DNA from: Chondrus crispus
Lineage: Eukaryota; Rhodophyta; Florideophyceae; Gigartinales; Gigartinaceae
Length of the DNA stretch: 64,000 nt
Assembly: GCF_000350225.1 (NCBI RefSeq)
Contig: NW_005179250.1
Coordinates: 408,216 to 472,215, forward strand
Reading direction: 5' to 3'
Part shown: one piece after another, positions 9,060 through 18,730 of the stretch
Layout: each line of letters begins with the position of its first letter
Numbering within the stretch: the first letter of the stretch is position 1
Position numbers and translations under genes: made by a program
The notes under the pieces: generated by a model
Told to the model about the DNA's origin: nothing
Database searches by the model: none
Seen by the model: only the letters and a program-made list of their open reading frames with translations

Positions 9060-11657
9060 ATGCCCGAGCTTGTAGATATCACGCGCCTTCCTCTTAGCCC
9101 TCACGACCGCGTCCAGTGGTCCTTATCCTCTTCATCGCGACGCGCGGTCGTGCGCTTGCTAACCGATCGTCTCTCCCTATCTGCCTTGCGCCTCTCCCCT
9201 TGGGCCCCGCGATCAGACGGCTTCCTCCGCTTGGAGTTCCCGTTCCGCGTGGCGGTTTCACCGCCTCTCCGCGCTGCTTTCGTCGCGACGTCCATTGATC
9301 TCTCCGTCATGTCGGATCCGCTGACGTCGGTGCCTGTCATTCACCGTCCTTTGCCGGACGGTGGCACCGACCCCCGTTCTTCCGCCCCGGCCACCACGAA
9401 TACGTACCCGATTGCCGAGGTCGCGCCGAGAGGCGGGCGTCCTCCGAATCATGCTGCGCCTACTGTACGCGCGGCGACGTCCCTGCCTCCGTTCCAACAG
9501 GGGCGCCGCTCCCGCGAATCCACATTGTCCGCGGAGCTGGGTGTCGTTGCCCTCGCTGCCCCCGTGATCACGCCACAGTCCGACCCGCCCGTCGAGGGTG
9601 CTGTTCGCCGCGGAGGTCCGAGGGACGCGGTCGGAGGCGTCGAGCGGGCCTGGCACGAGTCAGGCCCCGTTGGGGGTGAGCAGCCTCGCGAAGCATCGGC
9701 GTCGGTACGCGGGAGTGAGGCGTACAGGGCGGTCCCGGGCTCTTACGGGGCTTGTGGGAGTTGTCGGCGTCCTGGGGCTCTTCCCGAGTCGACTCGGGAT
9801 AGTGGTGGCCTCGATCAAGAGGCCGCAGCAACCACTACGTTGTGGTTAGGTGTGCCGCTCGAGCGGTCGACGCCTCTACCTCTCAGCCGTCTGAGGTATG
9901 CGTGGCGTCGTCACGCCCGGTCCGGAATCACCGTCGGCGACATCCTCTCGATGACGCAAGTTCGTCCCGACTTGTTACGTATTCGCACAATATACGAGGA
10001 GGGACTGGCCGACGAGGCCTCGCTCGCCTTGGCACGTTTGCTGGGCGAGGGGAGCGGCGCTCCATATCAGCTACCGGACGAGATTCCGAGTGATCGGACG
10101 TTCGCGTACAGTTTAGGGGAGGTGGAATACGTCGACCGCATGGCGGTGTACTTGTTCCACCCCGGCCCCCGTGCGCCTCGACGATTTGTCCTTGCCGAAG
10201 TGCCGGGGTTGTACGTGAGCCCCCGGCCGTATGCATACTCTAAGACCCGGGCGGCTCTGCAGAAGTCCGCCTGTTCGTTAATGCGGCTGCATTCCATCGC
10301 CGTGGCTCCGCATGACTGGTCGGCTTATCGTCAGGCGGGGGAGGAAGATGGTCGCGTCCTCCAGTCGGCCTCGTTCGAGCGAGGCTTATCGAAGAGCGAC
10401 TTCCCAGGATTACCGGAAACGATTCTGGACGCTTTCCCGTCCCTGGGAGTACACGTGTTACTCCCATTCGCTCTAAAACACTTCGGGTTCGCTTGTGAGG
10501 ACCCCCAACATCCCGCACGCGATGACCTCCTCAATAACGTTGAGCGGGAGTGGGCTTGGTCCGTTGGAAACGCATTCGTAAACGAGATCTCCATCAACGG
10601 AAGAGTCTTCGTACAGCCCGGTGCGGTGCTGTCCTTCCTCGGGAGGGTCGTTCCGGGGCTCCCCGACGTACCGTTGCACCCGCTCGAGCAGGGCACACAG
10701 CACGTGCCGTGGTCTTATTCCTTCGTGCTCGACGTGATGCACCGGTCCCTCGACAAGGCAGAGTGCCATCAACGCTCTTGGACAGATTACACTACCGGAA
10801 TCCGAAGCGTGTTCCTGGCGTACGACGTGCGTGCAGACACTTTCGTGGCCCGCCCCAATCAATCCGGCGGTGGCCACACCCGTGGTGGCGGCGTGGGATC
10901 CGCGGCTCGGGAAGCCCGGAGGAAGCGATATAGGGACCTTGATAGCGAGACTCGGGTGACTCCGTTCGGTGGGTCGAATCCTTTTCGCACTCCGCTCACG
11001 TCCGACGCAAATTACGGTGCTACGACGGGGTCCATTGCGCCGCCTCTTCCTCCTCTGAGCACAACCGGAGGGCCCTTCGCAAGGGAAGGTCCCGTCCAGC
11101 ACCTCACCTTAACGCCGGAGGAAGTCAGGGCCGTTCCTGACCTTGCTCGGGCGTTGGGGAGCTCGACAGGCCGTACGTGGCGGGTCGATGGATTGCTCGG
11201 CACTTTGGCAGCGTGGTACTTGGCTCGTAGTGCCGAGGCGCGTCGCCTTGTATCGGAACGGGCTGCCCTCTCCTCGCAGCTACAGCGGGCGCAGAGCGAA
11301 CTGGAGGGTCTACGTACGACCTCCCTTAACCAAGCCAGCTGCCTGGAACGCGCCAGTGCGGAGCGGGATCGGTACCGACGTGAGCGTGACGAGCTCCGGT
11401 CCCTCCGCGTGGGCTCGTCTTCTCATCCTCCGCCGACCTCGGCGCCGCGTCAGCCTCTCCGAGACCCCTATGAAGGCGTGGGGTACGTCCCCCCTTCCGA
11501 CCCGACGGGGCCGGAACGTCCTTGGTCCCGTCAACGTGAAGTGGCTATGCCACCCTTGGACGAGGTGGAAACGGAGCTGCCTTGCCATCCGAGTTACTGT
11601 CCCCAGCGTGATTACGTTCGGGGGCCAGGGGCTCCTCCTGGCGGTACGAGCCGCTAG
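9060..11657 (+). CDS. Antisense extra gene of element A1, unknown function, about 865 aa
   Basis: A long frame opposite to gag-pol, starting 57 bases inside the 3' LTR. I chose ATG 9060; a later in-frame ATG at 9309 (MSDPL) matches the start of the A2 copy. I recognise no family. Residues 1-260 are Pro/Ser/Arg-rich. Residues 260-600 form the conserved core (GVPLERS, RTFAYSL, PGLYVSPRP, QKSACSLMRLH, NVEREWAW, VPLHPLE), about two thirds identical to the A2 copy. A basic patch, ARRKRYRDLD near residue 618, could be a nuclear signal. Residues 723-780 look coiled-coil (heptad-like Leu/Ala with charged residues). A conserved HPSYCP motif lies near residue 842, followed by a short tail. No membrane segment or signal peptide is seen, so it is not envelope-like. 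Between the two elements most codon differences are synonymous, which indicates selection on the protein. Confidence 0.85.
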   Translation: MPELVDITRLPLSPHDRVQWSLSSSSRRAVVRLLTDRLSLSALRLSPWAPRSDGFLRLEFPFRVAVSPPLRAAFVATSIDLSVMSDPLTSVPVIHRPLPDGGTDPRSSAPATTNTYPIAEVAPRGGRPPNHAAPTVRAATSLPPFQQGRRSRESTLSAELGVVALAAPVITPQSDPPVEGAVRRGGPRDAVGGVERAWHESGPVGGEQPREASASVRGSEAYRAVPGSYGACGSCRRPGALPESTRDSGGLDQEAAATTTLWLGVPLERSTPLPLSRLRYAWRRHARSGITVGDILSMTQVRPDLLRIRTIYEEGLADEASLALARLLGEGSGAPYQLPDEIPSDRTFAYSLGEVEYVDRMAVYLFHPGPRAPRRFVLAEVPGLYVSPRPYAYSKTRAALQKSACSLMRLHSIAVAPHDWSAYRQAGEEDGRVLQSASFERGLSKSDFPGLPETILDAFPSLGVHVLLPFALKHFGFACEDPQHPARDDLLNNVEREWAWSVGNAFVNEISINGRVFVQPGAVLSFLGRVVPGLPDVPLHPLEQGTQHVPWSYSFVLDVMHRSLDKAECHQRSWTDYTTGIRSVFLAYDVRADTFVARPNQSGGGHTRGGGVGSAAREARRKRYRDLDSETRVTPFGGSNPFRTPLTSDANYGATTGSIAPPLPPLSTTGGPFAREGPVQHLTLTPEEVRAVPDLARALGSSTGRTWRVDGLLGTLAAWYLARSAEARRLVSERAALSSQLQRAQSELEGLRTTSLNQASCLERASAERDRYRRERDELRSLRVGSSSHPPPTSAPRQPLRDPYEGVGYVPPSDPTGPERPWSRQREVAMPPLDEVETELPCHPSYCPQRDYVRGPGAPPGGTSR

Positions 11658-13999
11658 TCTAACGCCGTCCTTCGTCGCGCGGTGCTTCTGCCTTTCTGAT
11701 CGTTCCAATCTCCGTAAAGCCGCTAGGGCAACTTCTATACTCGTCCGCTTTGCTTTCCGTACGGCGGTCCTCTGGGGGTTTGGAGGACTCCGGCTCACGT
11801 GAGCAGGGCGTCCTCCAGCGTCTGATTCAGCTACACGCGGGCTGCTCCGGGGCATGCGTGGCTCACCGATCGAGGCGCTCTCTGCGGAGTGGTGGCGTCC
11901 GAACCACTCGACGGGGAGGGAGGTGGTAGAGGGTACAGTACCCGTTTCCCCCCGTGCGTCCGTCGTGCCAGGCCGTGGCGCTCGCCACACCCGGGGCATG
12001 TGTGTATTGTCCGCGTCACGTGCCCGTGCGCGTGACCGGGAGCGACGGGGAGGCGAGCCATTCCGCCTTTTGCATTGCTGTCGCGTGGGAGCCCGCGCCG
12101 TTTGGTGTCGGTGGGATAGGTTGGTCGTCCAACCCCTCAGGTGGCAGGGACCACTCCATACCCCTTGACGCTTCTACTACCGACCTCGACGCTCTCCAAT
12201 CCGCCCTGGGTGGTGTCTGGTGCCCTGCTACGGCGGCATGCCGCGCGTGGTGACCTCGTCGTCTCGTGCAACGCCTCACATCGCGGAGGGGGACGGATGC
12301 ATCCGGTCCATGGCCCCCCTCAGCGGTGTTCTTGCCGCCACTTGGGCAATCCGTATGGTCGGCTACCGTACGCCGGCCCCGGTGCTTTCGGGTATGTGGC
12401 ATACGTTTGCCGCCCGTTGTCCATATCCCTCGGACGCGTCTGCGGTCGCGCCTTACACTATTGTTTGGTAGTGACCGGGGACGCACCGACCCCTTTCCTT
12501 CTCGTCCTCGCGCACGGCGGGGGCGTTGGGCCCTCGCACCTTCGCGTAGGGGACATTCTCGTCGGCGCGCCAGCTTGGGGACAGCACGAGTAGAGGACGT
12601 CGTCCTCTTCTGACCATGTTCCATGCTGCATTGAGGGGGGTCGCGTTCACCCTGCGGAGTTGCACCTCCTTCCTCCGGTCGTACGGAGCGAAGCAGGGTG
12701 CTTCACGTGTAGGGGGAGCGGGACGTCCTCCCTAGCACCTTTCCGTCTTCAGTCCAGCTTCTGTATCGTGGGGCAGGGAGCGAGTCCGTATGTGCTCCCC
12801 TTCTCGCCCAGACACCACCCATGCCTTCCGTTCGTGGGGCCGGGGGTTTCGGTTCGTTCTGCCCCAAGCCCTGTTGCTCCTCTTCGTGCGGTTGTCTTTC
12901 TCGATCGCGTCCTTCCCCGACCACGTTGCATCCCTCTGGCCCTCGTGGTGGACCGCGCACTCCGAGTGCGGGCGGTGCTCTGTGCCTTTCGGGGGGGGAG
13001 CGGGGGAGGCTCCCGCTTACTTTGTCGATTGAGGGAGTGAGTGGGGAGGTCCCCGTGAAGTCGGAGCTCGCGAATCATTACTCATGCGTTTGTGCGTAGT
13101 TGCGTTGGCTCGCCGGCCACTCCCACGGAATCCTCCTGTCCCTCGCATCCCGGACCTCCGCTTCGCGCGTCAGTCTCTCGCCTTCGGGGGCAGGAACCGG
13201 TGCGTTCTCTCGCTGGTCGCTTTGCGTGTGGCTTTCGACGCATGCCTCGGGCGGCATACCGAGGGGGTAATGCACCTGTTTGCAACCGTACGCGTTTTCA
13301 GCGTTGCTGACTTGTGTTAGTGGCGTGCCGCCCGGGCAAGTCGTGTGGACGCTCGGCACGTGTCCACGTCCAAGGAGGGGCTAATTTTTCTGATATATTT
13401 TGGGCGTGCGGTGGCGGATTGACGCCAGGGCCCGTGCTCACTGTCGTGCGCGTGAGCGGCGTGCTGTGCCCTTCAGCGCTTATTTTCTTCCCGTTTTTTT
13501 CAACGCGCGCACGGTCTCCGTGTACGGGCATACTACAGTGGTCGTGACTTGCAGTTTGGTTGCGGCGCGCCCTACCGTGGTGGTCTTGTGTGTATATGGG
13601 CACAGGTTCCGACCATTGCATGTGCTGGGGGGGGGGAGGTTCCCGTTCCGCCCCTCAGCTCGAAAGGGCGTGATTGGCTTCCCCGCGAATTGTCTCGTCC
13701 GGCTCGGGTGTCGTGATTCCGACAGGGGTCTCTCCTCTTCCAGACAGTCCGTACCGTCCGGTTCCTTCGCCTGGCTGTTCGTGGCGCGATCCGTACTGCG
13801 TTTTCGGATGCCAGCAGCTGGTATGAAGTCGTATCCCCGGATCTTCGTTGCCACATACGTTTTGACTTTTGGCTATGGCCCAAGTTTGTCAGCGATCATA
13901 CGTGGGTCTGTTCCTTCTTACGCCGCCCTGTCTCCAACTGCGCGAGACTGATATAACCGTAACGAAACGGTTGATTTTAGCCGTAACGGAACGGTTGAG
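11658..13999. other. Unassigned stretch of A1 between antisense gene and pol
   Basis: About 2.3 kb of GC-rich sequence lies between the 3' end of the antisense gene and the polypurine tract that follows pol. It may hold the 3' untranslated region of the antisense gene. Short frames on both strands are Arg/Pro-rich and typical of chance in GC-rich DNA. By eye it does not align with the matching stretch of A2 (38147-41921), so it is not conserved as the antisense gene is. I see no RNA gene. Confidence 0.5.
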
Positions 14000-14032
14000 G
14001 GCCCCTTCCTCAAGACCGAACGTCCGCGTTCA
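14000..14032 (-). promoter_or_regulatory. A1 second polypurine tract directly after the pol stop
   Basis: On the minus strand, the last pol codons (L-N-A-D-V-R-S-stop) run into GAGGAAGGGGCCC. The stretch is almost identical to the one beside the A2 3' LTR (35645-35676), including AACGTCCGCGTTCA on the plus strand. This tract lies about 5 kb from the LTR, so it is either a relic of the former element end or an internal priming site. Confidence 0.65.
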
Positions 14033-17000
14033 GGTCCGAAACGAGGTCCCTACCGGTGCGCACTCGAAGTCGTTTCGCGTAGCGAGACACGAGCTCTTCT
14101 GGGACGTGAGTCCGCGCGGTCCAGGTGGGCGTGTCGTAATCCGCCCACTTGATGAGAAACTCCGGAGTTCCATCCTCCATGACCCGGTGCTTGAGCAGCC
14201 GTTCTACTGCGAACTGCGCCCCCTCCCTGGCCTTGACGGCAAGGTCACTGGGTGTAGTCGTGCTCGCCCGAGGCTCGTTCGCCGGTGGGGGTGAGTACAC
14301 GCAGCGGTCTGCGGAGACGCGCTCGGTCACACCATCGCGGTCGATCGTGATGGTGCGTTTGTCATTCGCGAGCACTCGGTACGGTCCGACTGCCGGTGAT
14401 GCGAGTTTGTTCGACGTCTTCCCCCCATCGGAGGGGTTCAGGTACACGTAATTCCCGGGCTTAAGACGTGCGTCAATTCTTCGAACGCGCTTGTCGAAGT
14501 CGCGTTTGTATCGTGCTTGGGTCCGACGCAAGCTTCCGTAGGCTTTTTGTATCGTATCGTCCAGCGTTTTTAGGAACTCAGCTCGCTGATTCCCCCTGTC
14601 GGCAGGGGGAACGCCATCATCGACTCTTCGAAGGGAGAACTCTGGCGGTGGCCTGCTGAGCACGAGCTCAAACGGCGTGGTGCGTGTGGTGCGATGTACG
14701 TGGGAGTTGTACGCATACGTAAGCGGCCCCACGTACACATCCCAGTCGTCTTGGTGCTCGCCTACGTAGTTGCGCAGCATTGAGGCGATCGTCCGGTTGT
14801 ATCGCTCGACTTGTCCGTTCGTCTGCGGATGGTATGCCGACGTATATAGGTTCGTAATCCCGAGAACCCGGCACGTGCTGTGGAAGAACTTGGCGTTGAA
14901 CTGCGGTCCATTATCCGACAGTAACGTGCGCGGGACGCCGTACTTAAATACCCAGGCGTCGCAAAACGCGACTGCGACGGCGTATGCGGTAATCGTACGT
15001 AGCGCGACGACCTGCGTAAGCTTAGTGAAGCGGTTGGTAATTACGAGCAGGAACCTTTTTCCTGCCTTCGTCTTGGGGAGCGGACCCAGAATGTCGATAG
15101 CCAGGCTCTCGAGCGGCCGAGTTGCCGGGAACAACCTCAAACGGTTGAGGTGTTTCCGCAACTTAACCCGGTTCATCGCGCACGTCCGACACCCCCGCAC
15201 CGTAGCGGCGACATCTGCGGCGAGATGGGGCCAGTAGTACTCGCGACGTAGCGCGTAGTACATACGGTTCTGGCCCGGGTGTCCCGCTATGGCCGGGTTG
15301 TGGCACAGGCGAAGGAGCCTGGCGCGGAGCGTCCGAGGTACCACCACCTGTACGATATCAGGGTCGAAGGGGTGTCTCCGCTTGAGCACCCCCTGGTGGT
15401 CCTCGAAGAACGCGGAGTCCCGGGACTCTGACTGTCGTGCCAAAACGGTTTGGCAGAAGTCATCCACGCGTTGCTCCTCGGCGATCTCCTCAAACGTAAG
15501 AGGGGCCGGTAGGTCGTCCTGCGGAGGAGCGACCGCGGAGGCGGGCGCCCCGACTTCGGGTTCTTCGGCGAGTTCGAGATCAACGGCGTCGAACTCGTCG
15601 TTCTCCTCCCAGAACGGACTGGGTCCTTGGAGAACGGGGGCTTCGTCGTCGCCCCTTGGTTCGTTGCGCGTTCGGACGTGCGACCTTCTTCGTGGCCCAG
15701 CTTGGCTTCGCGTCGTCGCGAAGACGTGTTCGACCTCGTGGTCGCAATTTTCGGTACAGACGTGGTCCGCGAGCTCGTTCGATACGTCTCGAACGGCCGT
15801 ACCCGCGTCGAAGGTGGGGATGTCGTCATCCACTTCGATGGCCGGGCGGGGGTCGCCGGCGACTCTTGGCGACACGAGGCGTGACAAGGCGTCCGGTACT
15901 TGGTGCACGCGCCCGGGGCGGTACTGGATGGTGAAATCGTATTCAGCCAGACGTAGCCGCCACCGAGTGAGCCTTCCGGAACTCTCCGTGAGGGACATGA
16001 GCCACCTCAGCGCGTCATGATCCGTCCGGACGGTGAACTTCGTGCCTTCAACGTACGGCCGTAGTGTGCGGACGGCCCACACTACGGCGAAGCACTCACG
16101 TTCCGTGGCGCTGTAGTTGCGCTCGCTGTCGTTCAGCGAGTAGGACCAATAGCCTACGGGGCGCCAATCGTTTGGCTGGTCGTGCTCTTGGAGCAACGTG
16201 CAGCCCAACTGGTAGGCGCTCGCATCCGTGTCGATCAGGTACGGACGGCCGCACCGCGGAAGTGCGAGGATCGGCGGAGCGATCATGGACTTCTTGAGGT
16301 TCTCGAACGCCTCCCGTTGCGCCTCCGTAGGGTTGTAGAAGTCAGGATCCGAATCCTTACGCGTCATGTCGGTCAGAGGACGGGCTATCTTCGCGAACCC
16401 CTTAACGAATCGGCGGTATACGTTGCACGCCCCGAGGAACGACCGCACTTGCGTCAGCGTCCTCGGAAATGTGAAGGTCTTGAAGGCGTCGGCCGCCGTA
16501 TCGGCCACACTTAACTTACCTGGGGAAATGACGTGCCCCAGGTAGTGTACCTTCGGTTGAAAGAAGCTACACTTCTTGAGCTTGAGGGAGATTCCGGCAC
16601 TCCGCAGCAAGCTCAAGACAATGTCGAGATGCTTCCCGTGTTCTCCGTGCGTACGTGAGAACACGATGACATCATCCAGGTACACGAGGCATATTTGCCA
16701 ACGTACGCCAGATAGGATGATGTCGAGTGCGCGTTGGAAGGTGGCCGGTGCCCCTTTTAGTCCGAACGGCATGCGCAAGTGGCGAAACGTGCCCATGTGC
16801 GTAGTAAACGTGGTCTTATCCCGGTCTTCCGGAGCGACCGGGATCTGCCAATAACCGGAATTGCAGTCCAACGTGGTGAAGACGGCTGCGTCTCCAAGCG
16901 AGTCGATGCAGTCGTCCATCCGAGGCAGCGGATACGAGTCCGCTGCGGTCTTCGCGTTTAGACGCCGGTAGTCCACGCAAAACCGAAGGGATCCGTCTTT

Positions 17001-18269
17001 CTTCGGTACGAGCACCACCGGGGACGCCCACTCGGTGCTCGCGGGTTCGATAACCCCTGCGTTCAACATCTTGTTTACCTCCTTCGCGACCATTTCGCGC
17101 ATCGCGGGCCCCTTACGGTAGGGCATCGAACGTATCGGCTTCGTTCCCGGTTCGAGAGGAATGCGGTGTTCCGTCGCTCGTATAGTTCCGAGCGCACCGC
17201 TCCACAAGCTCGAGTGCTTACGGAGCATCTCGAGTACGTGGCCACGGAGCTTGTCGTCGTCGATGTATGACAAGTCGATTTCTTTTTCCCAATCCATCGG
17301 TGGATTTTCGGGATCCTTCTTCTGCGGGGGTACAGTACTCCCCGCCGTCGGTTGGTCTTGAGGTGGCCGTTCGTGCGTGACCACCCCTTTCTTCACGACG
17401 GTCGTCCGCTCGTCGGAGCTCGGTCGTCCAGCTCCGGCCTTCCCGACTTGATCGGTCAAGTCGGTCAGGTGTAGCGCGTGTGCGATCCCCTCAGCAACCC
17501 TCCGTTCGGGCGTGAGGATCGCAAGGGGGTTGCGCTTCGCGTATCCCACGACGGTGTGCTTCGGAAGCCGCCTCTCCCGTCGCGAAAAGTTCGCGACGAT
17601 GACGTCGAAGGTCTGATTCGGCAGAACCTCTGCGACACCATTCGTCAACCTCACTCCATGTCGGTATTGGAGTGAGGGCTTTGGTTCCAGGAACACGAGG
17701 CCCCTCCCGGCGGTGGTGACGCGCACTTGGGCTTGCGACATCGCGGGGATGGTAACCCAGCGGGCGATTCGGATCGCTTGCGGGGCCTCATCCCGTACAT
17801 CCGGCCGGCTCGTTTGGCGTCCGTGTCGCCTTGTGGGGGGAGTCGGCTCTCCCTTTCCGTCGACGATGGCCACGGAGCCACCGTGTCGGAGTTCGAGCTT
17901 CTGTCCGTCGATGTCGATGCTACGTACGTGGGTATCGATGAACGCCGTGCCGAGAAGAACGGGAACGGCAAGCTGTTCCGCCACCACGAACGGTATACGG
18001 AACGTCGTGTTCCGCAAACGGACTGCAAGGCGGACGATCGCCGTAAGTCGAAGCGGGTTACTGTTCGCGCCAGCCAGTCGGGGTAATGGCGCGTCCCGTA
18101 TTACGAAGCGGGCCCAGTCGGGAGGGAGGTCGGTTTTCCTCACTAAGTTGTAGCCCGAACACGTATCGACTGCGATCGTGTGGGGCTTGAACGCGTTACC
18201 TTCGGTGGCCACGGAGCCAAGGACGTTATATATCTTGGACGTCATGAGGCATACGATGCCGTCGACCAT
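14010..18269 (-). CDS. pol: A1 pol polyprotein (protease-RT-RNase H-integrase-chromodomain)
   Basis: An uninterrupted frame of 1,419 codons. In order it carries an aspartic protease region near the N-terminus; reverse transcriptase with VDYRRLN, the MPFGL block and catalytic YLDD (16671-16682); RNase H with an ID-TDAS block and TDHDALRWL; integrase with an HHCC zinc region (about 15.2-15.3 kb), a catalytic core including LLSDNGPQFN and HPQTNGQVERYN; and a C-terminal chromodomain-like module (EFLIKWADYDTPTW, about 14.1-14.2 kb). RT before integrase is the Ty3/gypsy order, and the chromodomain marks a chromovirus, whose integration is often steered by chromatin marks. The nominal start is probably not the true one, since related A2 coding sequence extends further upstream. 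Identity to A2 pol is very high. Confidence 0.93.
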   Translation of the reverse strand: MVDGIVCLMTSKIYNVLGSVATEGNAFKPHTIAVDTCSGYNLVRKTDLPPDWARFVIRDAPLPRLAGANSNPLRLTAIVRLAVRLRNTTFRIPFVVAEQLAVPVLLGTAFIDTHVRSIDIDGQKLELRHGGSVAIVDGKGEPTPPTRRHGRQTSRPDVRDEAPQAIRIARWVTIPAMSQAQVRVTTAGRGLVFLEPKPSLQYRHGVRLTNGVAEVLPNQTFDVIVANFSRRERRLPKHTVVGYAKRNPLAILTPERRVAEGIAHALHLTDLTDQVGKAGAGRPSSDERTTVVKKGVVTHERPPQDQPTAGSTVPPQKKDPENPPMDWEKEIDLSYIDDDKLRGHVLEMLRKHSSLWSGALGTIRATEHRIPLEPGTKPIRSMPYRKGPAMREMVAKEVNKMLNAGVIEPASTEWASPVVLVPKKDGSLRFCVDYRRLNAKTAADSYPLPRMDDCIDSLGDAAVFTTLDCNSGYWQIPVAPEDRDKTTFTTHMGTFRHLRMPFGLKGAPATFQRALDIILSGVRWQICLVYLDDVIVFSRTHGEHGKHLDIVLSLLRSAGISLKLKKCSFFQPKVHYLGHVISPGKLSVADTAADAFKTFTFPRTLTQVRSFLGACNVYRRFVKGFAKIARPLTDMTRKDSDPDFYNPTEAQREAFENLKKSMIAPPILALPRCGRPYLIDTDASAYQLGCTLLQEHDQPNDWRPVGYWSYSLNDSERNYSATERECFAVVWAVRTLRPYVEGTKFTVRTDHDALRWLMSLTESSGRLTRWRLRLAEYDFTIQYRPGRVHQVPDALSRLVSPRVAGDPRPAIEVDDDIPTFDAGTAVRDVSNELADHVCTENCDHEVEHVFATTRSQAGPRRRSHVRTRNEPRGDDEAPVLQGPSPFWEENDEFDAVDLELAEEPEVGAPASAVAPPQDDLPAPLTFEEIAEEQRVDDFCQTVLARQSESRDSAFFEDHQGVLKRRHPFDPDIVQVVVPRTLRARLLRLCHNPAIAGHPGQNRMYYALRREYYWPHLAADVAATVRGCRTCAMNRVKLRKHLNRLRLFPATRPLESLAIDILGPLPKTKAGKRFLLVITNRFTKLTQVVALRTITAYAVAVAFCDAWVFKYGVPRTLLSDNGPQFNAKFFHSTCRVLGITNLYTSAYHPQTNGQVERYNRTIASMLRNYVGEHQDDWDVYVGPLTYAYNSHVHRTTRTTPFELVLSRPPPEFSLRRVDDGVPPADRGNQRAEFLKTLDDTIQKAYGSLRRTQARYKRDFDKRVRRIDARLKPGNYVYLNPSDGGKTSNKLASPAVGPYRVLANDKRTITIDRDGVTERVSADRCVYSPPPANEPRASTTTPSDLAVKAREGAQFAVERLLKHRVMEDGTPEFLIKWADYDTPTWTARTHVPEELVSRYAKRLRVRTGRDLVSDLNADVRS

Positions 18270-18730
18270 CTTAGGTGCGACCCGCTCGGCGAGATCGTTC
18301 CGCCGAGGTCGTCGCCTTTGGGTCTGGCCCCTCCTGCGTTTCCTTCTGCCCGAGTCGTGCGGCGTCCGCGTCTCAGTGATGCCCCCTCGGGTGCTTCAGT
18401 CCGTACGTGGCGGACATTTCGTCGGCTCCCTGGGCCTCACAGGAGTCTGGAGGTCGACCGATTCTTTTCGGCCGTCGGTACTCCCGTCCTTTTCCTTACC
18501 CATCACCGGGATTACGGGCGTCCCGGTGCTGTCTTCTTCTAACATCGGGCTTACGGAGGCCTCGACGTTCGCTCCCCCCTGTATCGGCATTGAAGGGGCT
18601 ACCGTGCTCGCTTCTGGTGGCGAGGGGTGTATTATCGGACAATACCCCCCGTGACCTAGGCGAGCACGTGGGGACCGGTCGAGTTCGTGGGGACAAGACG
18701 GCTCACGCGACCGCGTGGACGTAACCGTCT

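Noticed and set aside
9060-11657. Envelope-like protein
   Set aside because: No signal peptide or membrane segment, and the orientation is opposite to gag-pol.
9060-11657. Antisense gene as a mere GC-rich shadow frame
   Set aside because: It does not overlap gag-pol, and the two copies differ mainly at synonymous positions.
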